A stretch of DNA of 64,000 nt from positions 43,433 through 107,432 of the forward strand of contig JAJQEO010000023.1 in assembly GCA_021201665.1 (NCBI GenBank), given 5' to 3'. This document shows, piece after piece, positions 34,827 to 44,236 of the stretch (position 1 is its first letter; every line of letters begins with the position of its first letter). The notes under the pieces were generated by a model. That model was not told where the DNA came from, did no database searches, and was given only the letters and a program-made list of their open reading frames with translations. The stretch comes from Lachnospiraceae bacterium. Its GTDB lineage: Bacteria; Bacillota; Clostridia; Lachnospirales; Lachnospiraceae. The position numbers and the translations under genes were made by a program.

Positions 34827-37277
34827 ATGCGTTATCATTTCACAGAAAGTGCGATGAAGGCGCAGCGGCTTGCGGAGCATGCCGCAAAGCGCTGTGGACA
34901 TAATTATATAGGCTCAGAGCATTTGCTGATCGGACTCCTTCAGGAGGAAAATGGCGCTGCGGGAGTAATTCTGCGGGAAAATCATGTTGAGGAAGCAAAG
35001 CTGCTGGAGCTGATTGACCGGCTGATCGCGCCGGAGGGAGGCGTGGCGCTGAAGGAACCGGAGGGACTGACTCCGCGCGCCCGCTCGATTCTGGAGGAGA
35101 GCGATGAGCTTGCTCATTTCTTTGAAAACCGGGAGATCGGGACAGAGCATATTCTGATGGCCATGCTCAAGGACATTGAATGCGTGGCGACCAGGCTGCT
35201 CCACACGATGAAGATTAATTTACAGAAGCTGTTTTCGGATCTGGTCGAGGTGACCGGGATTCCGGAAGAAAAATTCCGGGAATTTGTCCGGCAGATCCGT
35301 TCTGACGGCAGTGGGTCGAGCCAGACGCCGATGCTGGATCAGTACAGCAGGGATCTGACCGCCCTTGCCGGGGCACATAAGCTGGATACTACTGTCGGCA
35401 GGGAGATGGAGACGGAGCGTATCATTCAGATCCTCAGCCGCAGAACAAAGAACAATCCCTGCCTGATCGGGGAACCAGGCGTTGGAAAGACGGCAATTGT
35501 GGAAGGCCTGGCGCAAAAAATTGCTGACGGCGAGGTTCCCCGGCCGATGCAGAAAAAGCGTGTGGTGACACTGGATATGGCGGCCATGGTTGCAGGAAGC
35601 AAATACCGCGGCGAGTTTGAAGAGCGGATCAAGCGTATCATCAACGAGGTGACAGAGGATGGAGAGATTCTTCTGTTTGTCGATGAGCTTCACACGATCA
35701 TAGGCGCGGGAGGTGCGGAAGGCGCGCTTGACGCGTCGAATATTCTGAAACCGGCGCTTTCCCGGGGCGAGCTGCAGATGATCGGGGCGACCACGATCGA
35801 CGAGTACCGCAAGTATATTGAAAAAGACAGCGCGCTGGAACGCCGCTTCCAGCCTGTCATGGTGGAAGAGCCGACGGAAGAGGAATGTGTGGCGATTCTG
35901 CGGGGCCTGCGCCACCAGTATGAGGAATACCACAGTGTAAAGATTTCGGATGATGCTCTGGAGGCTGCTGTAAAGCTTTCAAAACGCTATATCAATGACC
36001 GCTATCTGCCGGACAAGGCGATCGACCTGATTGACGAGGCCTGCGCCCGCAGCCAGCTCGGTTATTATCAGTCCGGGACATCTTCCGCAGTCTTGCAGGA
36101 GCAGTACGATGCTCTTTCTCAAAAACGGGAGCAGGCTCTCCGGGAAGGAAACCTGGAGGATGCGAAGACGGCTCATGAGGAAATGGAGCAGCTGGGAAAA
36201 AAGCTGCGCCGCCAGAAGGACCGCCGATTGTCCCGGCAGAATGGCAAAACCCGGTCAGTGACGGAGGAAGACATCGCGCACGTTGTCTCTGTCTGGACGA
36301 AAATACCTGTTGAGAAAATCGCGGATCAGGAGGGGAAAAAGCTGCTTAAGCTGGAAAAGCTGCTCCATTCCCGGGTGATCGGCCAGGACGAGGCGGTGAC
36401 GGCGGTCGCGAAGGCTGTACGCAGAAGCCGCTCCGGTCTGAAAAGCCCCAACCGCCCGATCGGCTCCTTCCTGTTTCTCGGGCCGACCGGCGTCGGCAAG
36501 ACGGAGCTGTCCAAGGCACTTTCTGATCTGGTCTACGGTATGCCGAATTCGCTGATCCGGATTGACATGTCCGAATATATGGAAAAGCACAGCGTATCCA
36601 GGCTGGTCGGCTCTCCTCCGGGGTATGTCGGATATGACGAGGGCGGCCAGCTCAGTGAAAAGGTACGCCGGAATCCATACTCCGTGGTCCTTTTTGACGA
36701 GATTGAAAAAGCGCATCCGGATATCTTTAACATCCTGCTTCAGGTCCTGGACGAGGGGCATATCACGGACGCGCAGGGGCGCAAGATCGATTTCAAAAAT
36801 ACGATTCTGATCATGACCTCCAATGCCGGCGCGCAGTCCATTATCACGCCGAAGCATCTGGGCTTTGGAGCCGGGGATGACTCGAAGAAGAACTACGAGA
36901 CCATGAAAAGCAGCGTCATGGAGGAAGTCCGGAGGATCTTCAAGCCTGAGTTTTTAAACAGGATTGATGAAATGATTGTTTTCCATTCTCTTTCAGGTGA
37001 AAATCTGCGCGAGATTACCAGTCTGCTGCTGGATGAGTTGAAAATGCGCGGGAAAGAGCAGCTTGGTCTGAAGCTCAGCTTCAGCTCTGCACTGAAGCAG
37101 ATGATCGCGAAGGAAGGGAATGATCCGAAGTATGGAGCCAGGCCGCTGCGCCGCGCGGTACAGAACCGGGTAGAGGATCCCCTCGCGGAAGAAATTCTTT
37201 CTGGCCGGGTAAAGGATGGCGATTCCGTGAGTGTCGGGGTCGAGAAGGGAAACGTGGTATTCCGGGTGCAGGAGTGA
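34827..37277 (+). CDS. clpC: ClpC-type AAA+ unfoldase
   Basis: An 816-residue Hsp100. Two Clp N-repeats ([28 protein letters not shown]), first AAA with GEPGVGKT (215-222), a UVR-type coiled middle domain ([17 protein letters not shown]), and the second AAA with GPTGVGKTE (about 552) and the ClpB_D2 end. The short middle domain with UVR motif distinguishes ClpC from ClpB. It should deliver substrates to ClpP, which is not in the window. mcsA, mcsB and ctsR, the usual ClpC neighbours, are also missing; a GntR gene stands in front instead. GGAGG precedes the ATG. Confidence 0.96.
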   Translation: MRYHFTESAMKAQRLAEHAAKRCGHNYIGSEHLLIGLLQEENGAAGVILRENHVEEAKLLELIDRLIAPEGGVALKEPEGLTPRARSILEESDELAHFFENREIGTEHILMAMLKDIECVATRLLHTMKINLQKLFSDLVEVTGIPEEKFREFVRQIRSDGSGSSQTPMLDQYSRDLTALAGAHKLDTTVGREMETERIIQILSRRTKNNPCLIGEPGVGKTAIVEGLAQKIADGEVPRPMQKKRVVTLDMAAMVAGSKYRGEFEERIKRIINEVTEDGEILLFVDELHTIIGAGGAEGALDASNILKPALSRGELQMIGATTIDEYRKYIEKDSALERRFQPVMVEEPTEEECVAILRGLRHQYEEYHSVKISDDALEAAVKLSKRYINDRYLPDKAIDLIDEACARSQLGYYQSGTSSAVLQEQYDALSQKREQALREGNLEDAKTAHEEMEQLGKKLRRQKDRRLSRQNGKTRSVTEEDIAHVVSVWTKIPVEKIADQEGKKLLKLEKLLHSRVIGQDEAVTAVAKAVRRSRSGLKSPNRPIGSFLFLGPTGVGKTELSKALSDLVYGMPNSLIRIDMSEYMEKHSVSRLVGSPPGYVGYDEGGQLSEKVRRNPYSVVLFDEIEKAHPDIFNILLQVLDEGHITDAQGRKIDFKNTILIMTSNAGAQSIITPKHLGFGAGDDSKKNYETMKSSVMEEVRRIFKPEFLNRIDEMIVFHSLSGENLREITSLLLDELKMRGKEQLGLKLSFSSALKQMIAKEGNDPKYGARPLRRAVQNRVEDPLAEEILSGRVKDGDSVSVGVEKGNVVFRVQE

Positions 37278-37307
37278 AAACATCTGCTGGAATTTCGCGG
37301 ATTTTTA

Positions 37308-37316
37308 TGCTATAGT
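37308..37316 (+). promoter_or_regulatory. Extended -10 promoter before the small conserved protein
   Basis: TGC-TATAGT, with only a weak -35 (TGGAAT) 17 bp upstream. The same TGCTATAGT appears before oppA. A stem gcggcgg/ccgccgc lies in the leader. Confidence 0.45.
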
Positions 37317-37442
37317 GAAGCTGCATGCGGCGGTATTTTACCGTATCAGTAAGAATTCCGCCGCCTTTGGAGGTGTCAGGCGGTCAGAGGAGAGAGACTT
37401 TCTCCGGCCGGACGAAATACATATTAGGGAGGACATTTTCGT

Positions 37443-37859
37443 ATGTCAGGAATTACGGAGCTTATTTGCACGGAAGAGGATGGTACGCTTGGTTTTGGAA
37501 ACTATGCGCTTTCCGAGAAATCCAAAAAGTATGATTATGAACACGATGGAGATCTGTACAAGGTAAAGACATTCGCGGATATCACCAGGCTCGAGCGCAA
37601 TGGTCTGTTTGTATATGAGTCGGTTCCAGGGACGACGGTACGCCATTTTCACGCGACCGGGAGTGGTGTTTCCTTCGATGTGGAAGGGGAAAAGGACGCC
37701 CAGATTATTCTCGGGATGGAAGAGGACGCCCAGTACAAGGTTTATCTGCAGGATGTGAATATCGGCGTGGTAAAGACCGGCATGGGCGGAAAGCTTGTAT
37801 TGAGTGTGGAAACCGGCGCAGCATCCGGCCCGGTGTCGGTAAAGGTTGTGAAGATATAA
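37443..37859 (+). CDS. Small conserved Lachnospiraceae protein, beta-rich
   Basis: A 138-residue soluble protein with no signal peptide. Alternating strands such as RLERNGLFVYESVPGTTV, KYKVYLQD-type and KLVLSVETG suggest a beta-sandwich. Proteins like this recur in Lachnospiraceae and are sometimes labelled endosialidase, a name without support in the sequence: there is no sialidase Asp box or catalytic set, and the size is far too small. It has a good ribosome site (gggagg) and sits between clpC and radA on the same strand. Role unknown. Confidence 0.75.
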   Translation: MSGITELICTEEDGTLGFGNYALSEKSKKYDYEHDGDLYKVKTFADITRLERNGLFVYESVPGTTVRHFHATGSGVSFDVEGEKDAQIILGMEEDAQYKVYLQDVNIGVVKTGMGGKLVLSVETGAASGPVSVKVVKI

Positions 37860-37979
37860 TTAGTCCCGGGTGAGATGGCAGATGAAAAGTTTCCCATCCG
37901 GAATCGTGCTTGAACACTGTTCCGTCATAGCTTGCTGCCATCAGGCCTATATTAAGCGTGGAATGAAAACAGGAGAGAA

Positions 37980-39347
37980 ATGGCAAAGACAAAAACAGTA
38001 TTTTTCTGCCAGAGCTGCGGATATGAGTCCTCGAAATGGATGGGGCAGTGTCCGGCGTGCAAGGAGTGGAATACCTTTGCGGAAGAACCGAAAACAGTGA
38101 GCAAAAAAACGGCTTCCGGCGCGGCGCGCCGGGAGCTTTTGGCAAAGCCGCGGACTCTTTCCGAAATCGAATTCAGCGAAGAGTCCCGCATCACGACCGG
38201 CATGGGAGAGTTCGACCGTGTGCTGGGCGGGGGGATTGTTCAGGGATCCCTGGTGCTTCTTGGCGGCGATCCGGGTATCGGGAAATCAACCCTGCTTTTG
38301 CAGATGTGCAGGAACCTTGCGTCGGACGGACGCCGGGTTCTCTATGTGTCAGGGGAAGAATCCCCGCAGCAGATCCGGATGCGTGCGCAGAGAATGGGGG
38401 ATTTTTCTGGAAATCTGAAGATTTTTTGTGAAACCAACCTTTCTGATATCCGTGAGACTCTTTCCACGGAGAAACCGGATGTCGCGATTGTCGACTCGAT
38501 TCAGACCATGTATCATGAGGATGTGGCCTCCGCCCCTGGCAGCGTTTCGCAGGTGCGGGAGAGTACCGGCATTCTTTTGCAAATCGCAAAAGGGATGAAC
38601 ATCACGATTTTCGTGGTCGGACATGTGACAAAGGAAGGGGTCGTCGCCGGTCCGCGCGTGCTGGAGCACATGGTGGATACGGTGCTTTACTGTGAGGGAG
38701 ACCGCTATGCTTCCTATCGGATCCTGCGCAGCGCGAAAAACCGTTTTGGCTCGACCAACGAAATCGGTGTGTTTGAAATGCGCTCGGAGGGTCTTGTGGA
38801 GGTCCCGAATCCGTCTGAATACATGCTGGAGGGTAAGCCGGAGGGAGCCTCCGGATCCATTGTGGCCTGCACGATGGAAGGTACGCGCCCCGTACTTCTG
38901 GAGGTACAGGCTCTTGTCTGCAAGACCAGTCTGGCCTATCCGCGACGCACAGCGGCCGGCACGGATCTCAACAGGGTCAATCTTTTGATCGCGGTTCTGG
39001 AAAAACGCGTCGGTCTGCGGCTTTCTTCCTGCGATGCGTATGTCAATATTGCGGGCGGTATCCGTATGAGCGAGCCTGCCCTCGACCTTGGAATCGTGCT
39101 TGCGATAGCGTCCAGCATGCAGGACCGGCCAATCGACGAAAAGACTATCGCTTTCGGGGAAGTGGGCTTAAGCGGCGAGGTGCGTTCCGTCTCTATGTCA
39201 GAGCAGCGCGTCCGTGAAGCCGCCCGTCTGGGATTTACGACGGTCATTCTGCCTGAGGCGTGTAAAAAACAGCTGAAGGGAATTGAGGGGATCCGGCTGA
39301 TCGGCGTGCGCGGCGTGCGGGACGCGATCGGGAAGATTCTATCGTGA
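37980..39347 (+). CDS. radA: DNA repair protein RadA
   Basis: A 455-residue RecA-like protein. It has an N-terminal four-Cys zinc site (CQSCGY and CPAC), the ATPase core with Walker A GDPGIGKST (96-104), the RadA-specific KNRFGSTNEIGVFEM, and a C-terminal Lon-protease-like domain (LDLGIVLAIASSM). RadA helps branch migration during recombination repair. GGAGAG precedes the ATG. The Uma2 gene begins only 49 bp downstream. Confidence 0.97.
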   Translation: MAKTKTVFFCQSCGYESSKWMGQCPACKEWNTFAEEPKTVSKKTASGAARRELLAKPRTLSEIEFSEESRITTGMGEFDRVLGGGIVQGSLVLLGGDPGIGKSTLLLQMCRNLASDGRRVLYVSGEESPQQIRMRAQRMGDFSGNLKIFCETNLSDIRETLSTEKPDVAIVDSIQTMYHEDVASAPGSVSQVRESTGILLQIAKGMNITIFVVGHVTKEGVVAGPRVLEHMVDTVLYCEGDRYASYRILRSAKNRFGSTNEIGVFEMRSEGLVEVPNPSEYMLEGKPEGASGSIVACTMEGTRPVLLEVQALVCKTSLAYPRRTAAGTDLNRVNLLIAVLEKRVGLRLSSCDAYVNIAGGIRMSEPALDLGIVLAIASSMQDRPIDEKTIAFGEVGLSGEVRSVSMSEQRVREAARLGFTTVILPEACKKQLKGIEGIRLIGVRGVRDAIGKILS

Positions 39348-39396
39348 AGCATCTGTGCAGCGAAAGCAGCAGGAACTATCATTTGGAGGTGAAATA

Positions 39397-39942
39397 ATGG
39401 CACCTGTGGCGCTTGAAAAAGAGGATTGCACCATTGATGATATTTATGATTTGCCAGATGGAGTCCGCGCAGAGCTCATTGACGGACAGATTTATTATAT
39501 GGCTCCTCCGATGCGTGAACATCAGCGTATTACCGGAAGACTTTCCCGCATAATCGGGAATTATATTGACGCAAAAAACGGCGGATGTGAGGTTTATGAG
39601 GCACCGTTTCAAGTCCGGCTGAATCAGGATAACAAAAATTATGTTGAACCGGATATCTCAGTTATCTGTGATAAGGACAAACTGACTGATTATGGATGCG
39701 CCGGCGCGCCGGACTGGGTGATCGAGGTGGTTTCTCCGGGCAGCGTGAAAATGGACTATGGTATTAAGCTTTTTAAATATCGTTCTGCCGGAGTCAGGGA
39801 ATATTGGCTTGTCGATCCGATGTCGAAGACTGTAATTGTTTATAATTTTGAAAAGGATGATGTGACGAAATATTTATTCACAGAGCCTGTGCCTTCCGGT
39901 ATTTATCCAGATCTTGTGATCTCTGTTGACTCTATTCTGTAG
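39397..39942 (+). CDS. Uma2 family PD-(D/E)XK-like protein without HTH
   Basis: A 181-residue protein made of the Uma2 domain alone: ELIDGQIYYMAPP, the acidic VEPDISVICD, WVIEVVSPGS, and the end GVREYWLVDPMSK. It is related to the domain at 4380 but lacks the helix-turn-helix. GGAGGTG precedes the ATG at 39397. It follows radA closely and may be cotranscribed. The function of the family is not known; the nuclease fold is predicted, activity is not. Confidence 0.87.
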   Translation: MAPVALEKEDCTIDDIYDLPDGVRAELIDGQIYYMAPPMREHQRITGRLSRIIGNYIDAKNGGCEVYEAPFQVRLNQDNKNYVEPDISVICDKDKLTDYGCAGAPDWVIEVVSPGSVKMDYGIKLFKYRSAGVREYWLVDPMSKTVIVYNFEKDDVTKYLFTEPVPSGIYPDLVISVDSIL

Positions 39943-39960
39943 CTGTGAAATATTAAAGAA

Positions 39961-39994
39961 AAAGACCCGGTATATTATTATCCCGGGTCTTTTT
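39961..39994 (+). terminator. Bidirectional terminator between Uma2 and tRNA-Trp
   Basis: aaagacccgg pairs with ccgggtcttt, with T runs on both strands; it can serve the plus-strand Uma2 gene and the minus-strand tRNA. Confidence 0.85.
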
Positions 39995-39995
39995 A

Positions 39996-40066
39996 CAGGG
40001 GTTGAGAGAATCGAACTCCCACTAAGAGTTTTGGAGACTCCTGTCATACCACTTGACCAAACCCCT
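39996..40066 (-). tRNA. tRNA-Trp (anticodon CCA)
   Basis: On the minus strand acceptor AGGGGTT pairs with AACCCCT, with G as discriminator. The anticodon stem GGAGT/ACTCT has the loop CTCCAAA, giving CCA, and the T loop is TTCGATT. The CCA tail is not encoded. Confidence 0.93.
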
Positions 40067-40095
40067 ATATGGCAACTCGCTTGTCACGATTTAAA

Positions 40096-40124
40096 TTTAT
40101 AACACAGAAACGAGTTCCTGTCAA
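40096..40124 (-). promoter_or_regulatory. Consensus promoter of tRNA-Trp
   Basis: On the minus strand TTGACA, 17-bp spacer, TATAAA, about 30 bp before the tRNA. Confidence 0.85.
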
Positions 40125-40212
40125 TAGAATTTTCCAGAAAAACAAAATAGAATTTTATTTTTAATTTGTTACAAAATAGGCACAAATAATACACAAAAAT
40201 TTCAAAAAAAGG

Positions 40213-40241
40213 TAGATTTTTCTTTATTGCTGTGCTATAGT
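40213..40241 (+). promoter_or_regulatory. Extended -10 promoter of the oligopeptide transporter
   Basis: TGC-TATAGT with a weak -35 (TAGATT). The leader of about 98 nt carries two hairpins, caaggctg/cagccttg and gtttcact/agtgagac, neither followed by a T run. Confidence 0.5.
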
Positions 40242-40345
40242 AAAGCAAACGCAAGGCTGCGCAGGTACCCTGTACAGCCTTGTGTGTTTCAATCAGTTTC
40301 ACTTCATTTTCGTAAAGTGAGACAAAGAAAAAGGAGGACAATTTA

Positions 40346-41989
40346 ATGAAGAAGAGGAAAGCAATGCTTTCGATTACTCTGGCTGCAGCGATGATGCTGA
40401 GTCTGGGCAGTGTTCAGGTATCTGCCGAGGAGGCAGAGGGCGCCGTTCTCAATGTTATGATTGAAACGGCTGTCGAGTCTCTTGACCCGCAGCAGGCGAC
40501 GGACGGTACCTCTTTTGAGGTGATTGCCGACTATACGGACGGTCTGATGCAGATGGATTCGGACGGCGCGGCAGTAGAGGCACTCGCTGAGAGCTATGAG
40601 GTTTCTGATGACGGCCTGACTTATACGTTCTATCTGCGTGAGGCATACTGGAGCAACGGCACACAGGTGACTGCTGCTGACTTTGTTTATGCATGGCAGA
40701 GAGCGGTGGATCCGGATATCGCTTCTGAGTATGCGTATATGCTCAGCGATATTGGCCAGATTGTAAATGCTGAGGCGATCATCGCGGGCGAGATGGATAA
40801 GAGCGAGCTCGGCGTGACGGCTGTTGACGATCTGACACTGGAAGTACAGCTGAACGTTCCGGTCAGCTATTTCCTGTCCCTGATGTATTTCCCGACCTTC
40901 TATCCGGTGAACCAGGAGTTCTGCGAGTCCTGCGGAGATACCTTCGGCACCAGCCCGGATACCGTGCTTTCTAACGGCGCGTTTATTCTGACGGATTATG
41001 AGCCGGCCGCGACTTCTTTTGAGCTGGTAAAGAACGAGGATTACTGGGATGCGGACCGCGTTTCTCTGGGCGGACTCAGCTATCAGGTGATCCAGGATTC
41101 CCAGCAGGCTCTGATGAGCTATCAGGTGGGCGATCTGGATATCACGCTGGTAAACGGCGACCAGGTTGAGCAGGTAGAGGATGACCCGGAGTTTGACAGC
41201 ATCGGCGCCGGATATCTGTGGTATGTCAGCCCGAACATTGACGGCGTCGAAGAGCTGGCGAACCTGAATATCCGTATGGCGATGACGATGGCGATTGACC
41301 GTGAGGCGATCACCGCTGACGTCCTCAAGGACGGTTCCAAGGCGACTTATACGGCTGTCCCGATGGATTTCGCGACCGGTCCGGACGGATCTGACTATGC
41401 AGAGGATCAGACCAGATATTCAGACGTATGCACCTATGACGCGACCCTGGCGGCGGAATACTGGCAGGCAGGTCTTGAGGAGCTTGGTATTACTGAGCTG
41501 ACTCTTGACATGGTAGTAGATTCAGATGACGCTCCGCAGAAGGTGGCTGCTGTTCTGAAGGAGCAGTGGGAGACCACGCTTCCGGGGCTGACCATCAATC
41601 TGGTTGTAGAGCCGAAGAAGCAGAGAGTCCAGGATATGCAGGATGGCAACTTTGAGCTTGGTCTTACCCGCTGGGGTCCGGACTATGCGGATCCGATGAC
41701 CTATTTAGGCATGTGGGTAACGGACAACTCCAACAACTATGGTCTCTGGAGCAACGAAGAGTATGACGCGATTATCGATGAATGCACGACCGGTGATCTC
41801 TGCACAGACGCAGAAGCACGCTGGGAGGCTCTGTATGACGCGGAGGCAATCGTAATGCAGGAGGCAGTCATCTTCCCGCTTTATACGCAGTGCAACGCGC
41901 AGATGGTTTCTTCGAATGTCACTGGCATCGAGTTCCACGCGGTAGCTCTGAACCGTGTATATAAAAACACAGTAAAAACTGTCGAGTAA
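40346..41989 (+). CDS. oppA: Oligopeptide ABC transporter substrate-binding protein lacking a lipobox
   Basis: A 547-residue family 5 solute-binding protein. Motifs include EALAESYEVSDDGLTYTFYL, VTAADFVYAWQRAVDP and, later, WGPDYADPMTYLGMW, fitting peptide binders. The signal peptide (KKRKAMLSITLAAAMMLS) ends in VSAEE with a signal peptidase I type site and no cysteine, so the usual lipid anchor of Gram-positive binding proteins is missing. It heads a complete locus with two permeases and two ATPases. Peptide specificity cannot be told. A palindromic repeat and a GC hairpin separate it from oppB. Confidence 0.92.
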   Translation: MKKRKAMLSITLAAAMMLSLGSVQVSAEEAEGAVLNVMIETAVESLDPQQATDGTSFEVIADYTDGLMQMDSDGAAVEALAESYEVSDDGLTYTFYLREAYWSNGTQVTAADFVYAWQRAVDPDIASEYAYMLSDIGQIVNAEAIIAGEMDKSELGVTAVDDLTLEVQLNVPVSYFLSLMYFPTFYPVNQEFCESCGDTFGTSPDTVLSNGAFILTDYEPAATSFELVKNEDYWDADRVSLGGLSYQVIQDSQQALMSYQVGDLDITLVNGDQVEQVEDDPEFDSIGAGYLWYVSPNIDGVEELANLNIRMAMTMAIDREAITADVLKDGSKATYTAVPMDFATGPDGSDYAEDQTRYSDVCTYDATLAAEYWQAGLEELGITELTLDMVVDSDDAPQKVAAVLKEQWETTLPGLTINLVVEPKKQRVQDMQDGNFELGLTRWGPDYADPMTYLGMWVTDNSNNYGLWSNEEYDAIIDECTTGDLCTDAEARWEALYDAEAIVMQEAVIFPLYTQCNAQMVSSNVTGIEFHAVALNRVYKNTVKTVE

Positions 41990-41998
41990 TGGACTTAC

Positions 41999-42093
41999 AT
42001 GATTCGGGCGACAAAAGGACTTGATACGATTGTCCCAAAGTCAGGAACAGGAACGCAGGCGTTCCATTCCTGACCTTGTGTCCCTTGTATCAT
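41999..42093 (-). repeat. Palindromic dispersed element of about 95 bp, copy 2, inverted
   Basis: Reverse complement of the element at 29426-29521, with about 10 differences; it starts 10 bp after the oppA stop. Confidence 0.85.
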
Positions 42094-42117
42094 TACAAAA
42101 GCGACAACAAAAAGGTT

Positions 42118-42147
42118 GGCCGCGCGAAGGGGAGCCTTGGCGCGGCC
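42118..42147 (+). other. GC-rich hairpin between oppA and oppB
   Basis: ggccgcgc pairs perfectly with gcgcggcc, followed by ttgactt. It is a weak terminator or mRNA-stabilising hairpin that would let oppA be made in excess of the membrane parts. Confidence 0.5.
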
Positions 42148-42171
42148 TTGACTTATCCAGGGAGGTACATA

Positions 42172-43107
42172 GTGAAAAAATACACGCTGAAGCGAATACT
42201 GACCTCTTTTCTGACTCTGCTGGCGATTCTGTTTGTGCTGTTTCTTCTGATGCAGCTGATGCCAGGGTCTCCTTTCAACGATGAAAAACTGAGCAGTGAC
42301 CAGCGGGAGCTGCTGTACGCAAAATATGGGCTTGACCAGCCGGTTATTGTTCAGTTCTTCAGATACGCCGCCAACATGCTGCGGGGCGATCTGGGAGTCA
42401 GCTACAATATTTCGAAAAACACACCGATTTCGCAGCTGATTCAGACCAGATTGCCGATTTCCATCGGTATCGGCGGTGCCGCAGTCACGATCGGGGCTGT
42501 CATCGGCCTGCTCCTGGGTCTTCTGGCTGCGCTGAAGCATGATACGATCTGGGATTCCCTGTCGACGATTATCTCGGTCATCGGAGTTTCGGTGCCTTCC
42601 TACGTGTTCGCGCTGGCACTGAGCTATTACTTTGGATTTAAGCTGCGCTGGTTCCCGATGCTCTTTTCCACGAAGACTCTTTACGCGTCCAGCGTCCTGC
42701 CGAGCATTTCGCTTTCCATGTTCACGATGGCGTCGATTGCCCGCTTTACCAGGAGTGAAATGCTGGAGGTTCTGGGTAGCGATTACATGCTGCTCGCGGA
42801 GAGCAAGGGGATCTCCGGCACTGCGCTGATATTCCGGCACGCGCTGCGGAACGCGCTGATTCCGATTATCACGGTGCTGGCACCGCTGGTCGTCGACCTG
42901 ATGACGGGGTCTCTGGTAGTAGAGAAAATTTTCTCGATTCCCGGTGTGGGCAGCCTGCTGGTAAATGCGATCCAGTCCAATGATTACAATGTGGTCATTG
43001 CCTTGAGCTTCATCTATTCAGCCCTGTATATCGGTATCATGCTGGTGGTTGACATCCTATACGGTGTGATCGACCCGAGAATCCGGCTGGCAAAGGAGGG
43101 AGACTGA
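42172..43107 (+). CDS. oppB: Oligopeptide ABC transporter permease (OppB/DppB type)
   Basis: A 312-residue protein with six membrane helices. It has the N-terminal segment LFLLMQLMPGSPF, the conserved loop SEMLEVLGSDYMLLAESKG with the EAA-type signature, and the terminal DILYGVIDPRIRL. It forms one half of the membrane channel with OppC. The GTG at 42172 is chosen for the perfect GGAGGT ribosome site 6 bp upstream; the longer frame would run back through the hairpin and repeat. Next gene starts 3 bp after its stop. Confidence 0.93.
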   Translation: MKKYTLKRILTSFLTLLAILFVLFLLMQLMPGSPFNDEKLSSDQRELLYAKYGLDQPVIVQFFRYAANMLRGDLGVSYNISKNTPISQLIQTRLPISIGIGGAAVTIGAVIGLLLGLLAALKHDTIWDSLSTIISVIGVSVPSYVFALALSYYFGFKLRWFPMLFSTKTLYASSVLPSISLSMFTMASIARFTRSEMLEVLGSDYMLLAESKGISGTALIFRHALRNALIPIITVLAPLVVDLMTGSLVVEKIFSIPGVGSLLVNAIQSNDYNVVIALSFIYSALYIGIMLVVDILYGVIDPRIRLAKEGD

Positions 43108-43110
43108 CCT

Positions 43111-44226
43111 ATGAGAACAGATAGAAAAAAGCATCCCTTCACGCTGCACGCAAAAGCGGCAGGTGCAGGCACAGCCGCAGCCCCCGACGCTTCTTACGGC
43201 GGGTATGTCCCTGTGGATTCGGATTTTCGCCTGAAGGATAACGCGGCGGATATCGCGATCGACACGAATTTTGCTTCGCAGAGCTTCTGGAAGGATGTTC
43301 TGATTCGTTTTACACACAAAAAGAGTGCCATTCTGGGACTGGTGCTGATTTTGGTGATTACACTTTTTGCCATTATCGGGCCGGGCATGAATGAGTACAC
43401 CTACTCCGGGCAGAACCTGAGCCAGAAGAATCTTGCGCCGCGCATCCCGGTTCTGGAAAATCTGGGAATTTTTGACGGCACGGAGACCATGAGCACCACA
43501 TCCGGTTCAAAGGTTCTAAACGGATATGCGGATAATGATCTGGATGACGTCTATTACTGGTTTGGCAGCGACATTTACGGACGCGACATCTGGACCCGCA
43601 CCTGGTCCGGCGCGCGTGTATCGCTGATCATTGCAGTGGCAGCCGCTCTGATCGACATGGTGATCGGCATGAGCTATGGCCTGATTTCCGGTTATTTTGG
43701 CGGGAAAACGGATATGATCATGCAGAGAATTCTGGAAATTTCCAACGGAATACCCAGACTGGTGATTGTGACGCTGCTTCTTCTGATCCTTTCTCCTGGT
43801 ATGCTGACGATTATTTTCGCTTTGATGCTGACTGAATGGATCGGCATGAGCCGCATCGCCCGTGCGGAGATGCTGAAGCTGAAGGAACAGGAGTTTGTCC
43901 TCGCGTCCCGGACACTGGGTGCCGGCAGCTTTTTCATTATCTTCCGCGAAGTGCTCCCCAATATTATCGGACCGATCATTACTCAGGTCATGTTTTCCAT
44001 CCCGACGGCTATTTTTACAGAAGCATTTTTAAGCTTTGTAGGACTGGGAATTCCGGTACCGCAGTGTTCTCTGGGATCCCTGATTTCGGATGGTTTTAAC
44101 AGTCTGACCACACATCCTTACCAGATCGTGCCGCCTCTGGTCGTGATGGCTCTGCTGATGCTGAGCTTCAATCTGGTAGCGGACGGACTGCGCGAGGCAC
44201 TGGATCCGAAGATGAAGGAAATGTGA
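43111..44226 (+). CDS. oppC: Oligopeptide ABC transporter permease (OppC/DppC type)
   Basis: A 371-residue permease. An N-terminal cytoplasmic extension of about 60 residues precedes the first helix (ILGLVLILVITLFAIIGP). A large external loop ends in WFGSDIYGRDIWTR, the OppC mark, then come the other helices with the EAA loop ARAEMLKLKEQEFVLASRTL. The extension, rich in Ala and Gly (KAAGAGTAAAPDASYGG), is longer than in most OppC. GGAGG precedes the ATG. Confidence 0.94.
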   Translation: MRTDRKKHPFTLHAKAAGAGTAAAPDASYGGYVPVDSDFRLKDNAADIAIDTNFASQSFWKDVLIRFTHKKSAILGLVLILVITLFAIIGPGMNEYTYSGQNLSQKNLAPRIPVLENLGIFDGTETMSTTSGSKVLNGYADNDLDDVYYWFGSDIYGRDIWTRTWSGARVSLIIAVAAALIDMVIGMSYGLISGYFGGKTDMIMQRILEISNGIPRLVIVTLLLLILSPGMLTIIFALMLTEWIGMSRIARAEMLKLKEQEFVLASRTLGAGSFFIIFREVLPNIIGPIITQVMFSIPTAIFTEAFLSFVGLGIPVPQCSLGSLISDGFNSLTTHPYQIVPPLVVMALLMLSFNLVADGLREALDPKMKEM

Positions 44227-44236
44227 GGTGAATAGC

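Noticed and set aside
41999..42093. Part of the oppB coding region (long frame from 42076)
   Set aside because: The frame upstream of the GTG at 42172 runs through the repeat and a hairpin and lacks a ribosome site; the GTG has a perfect one.
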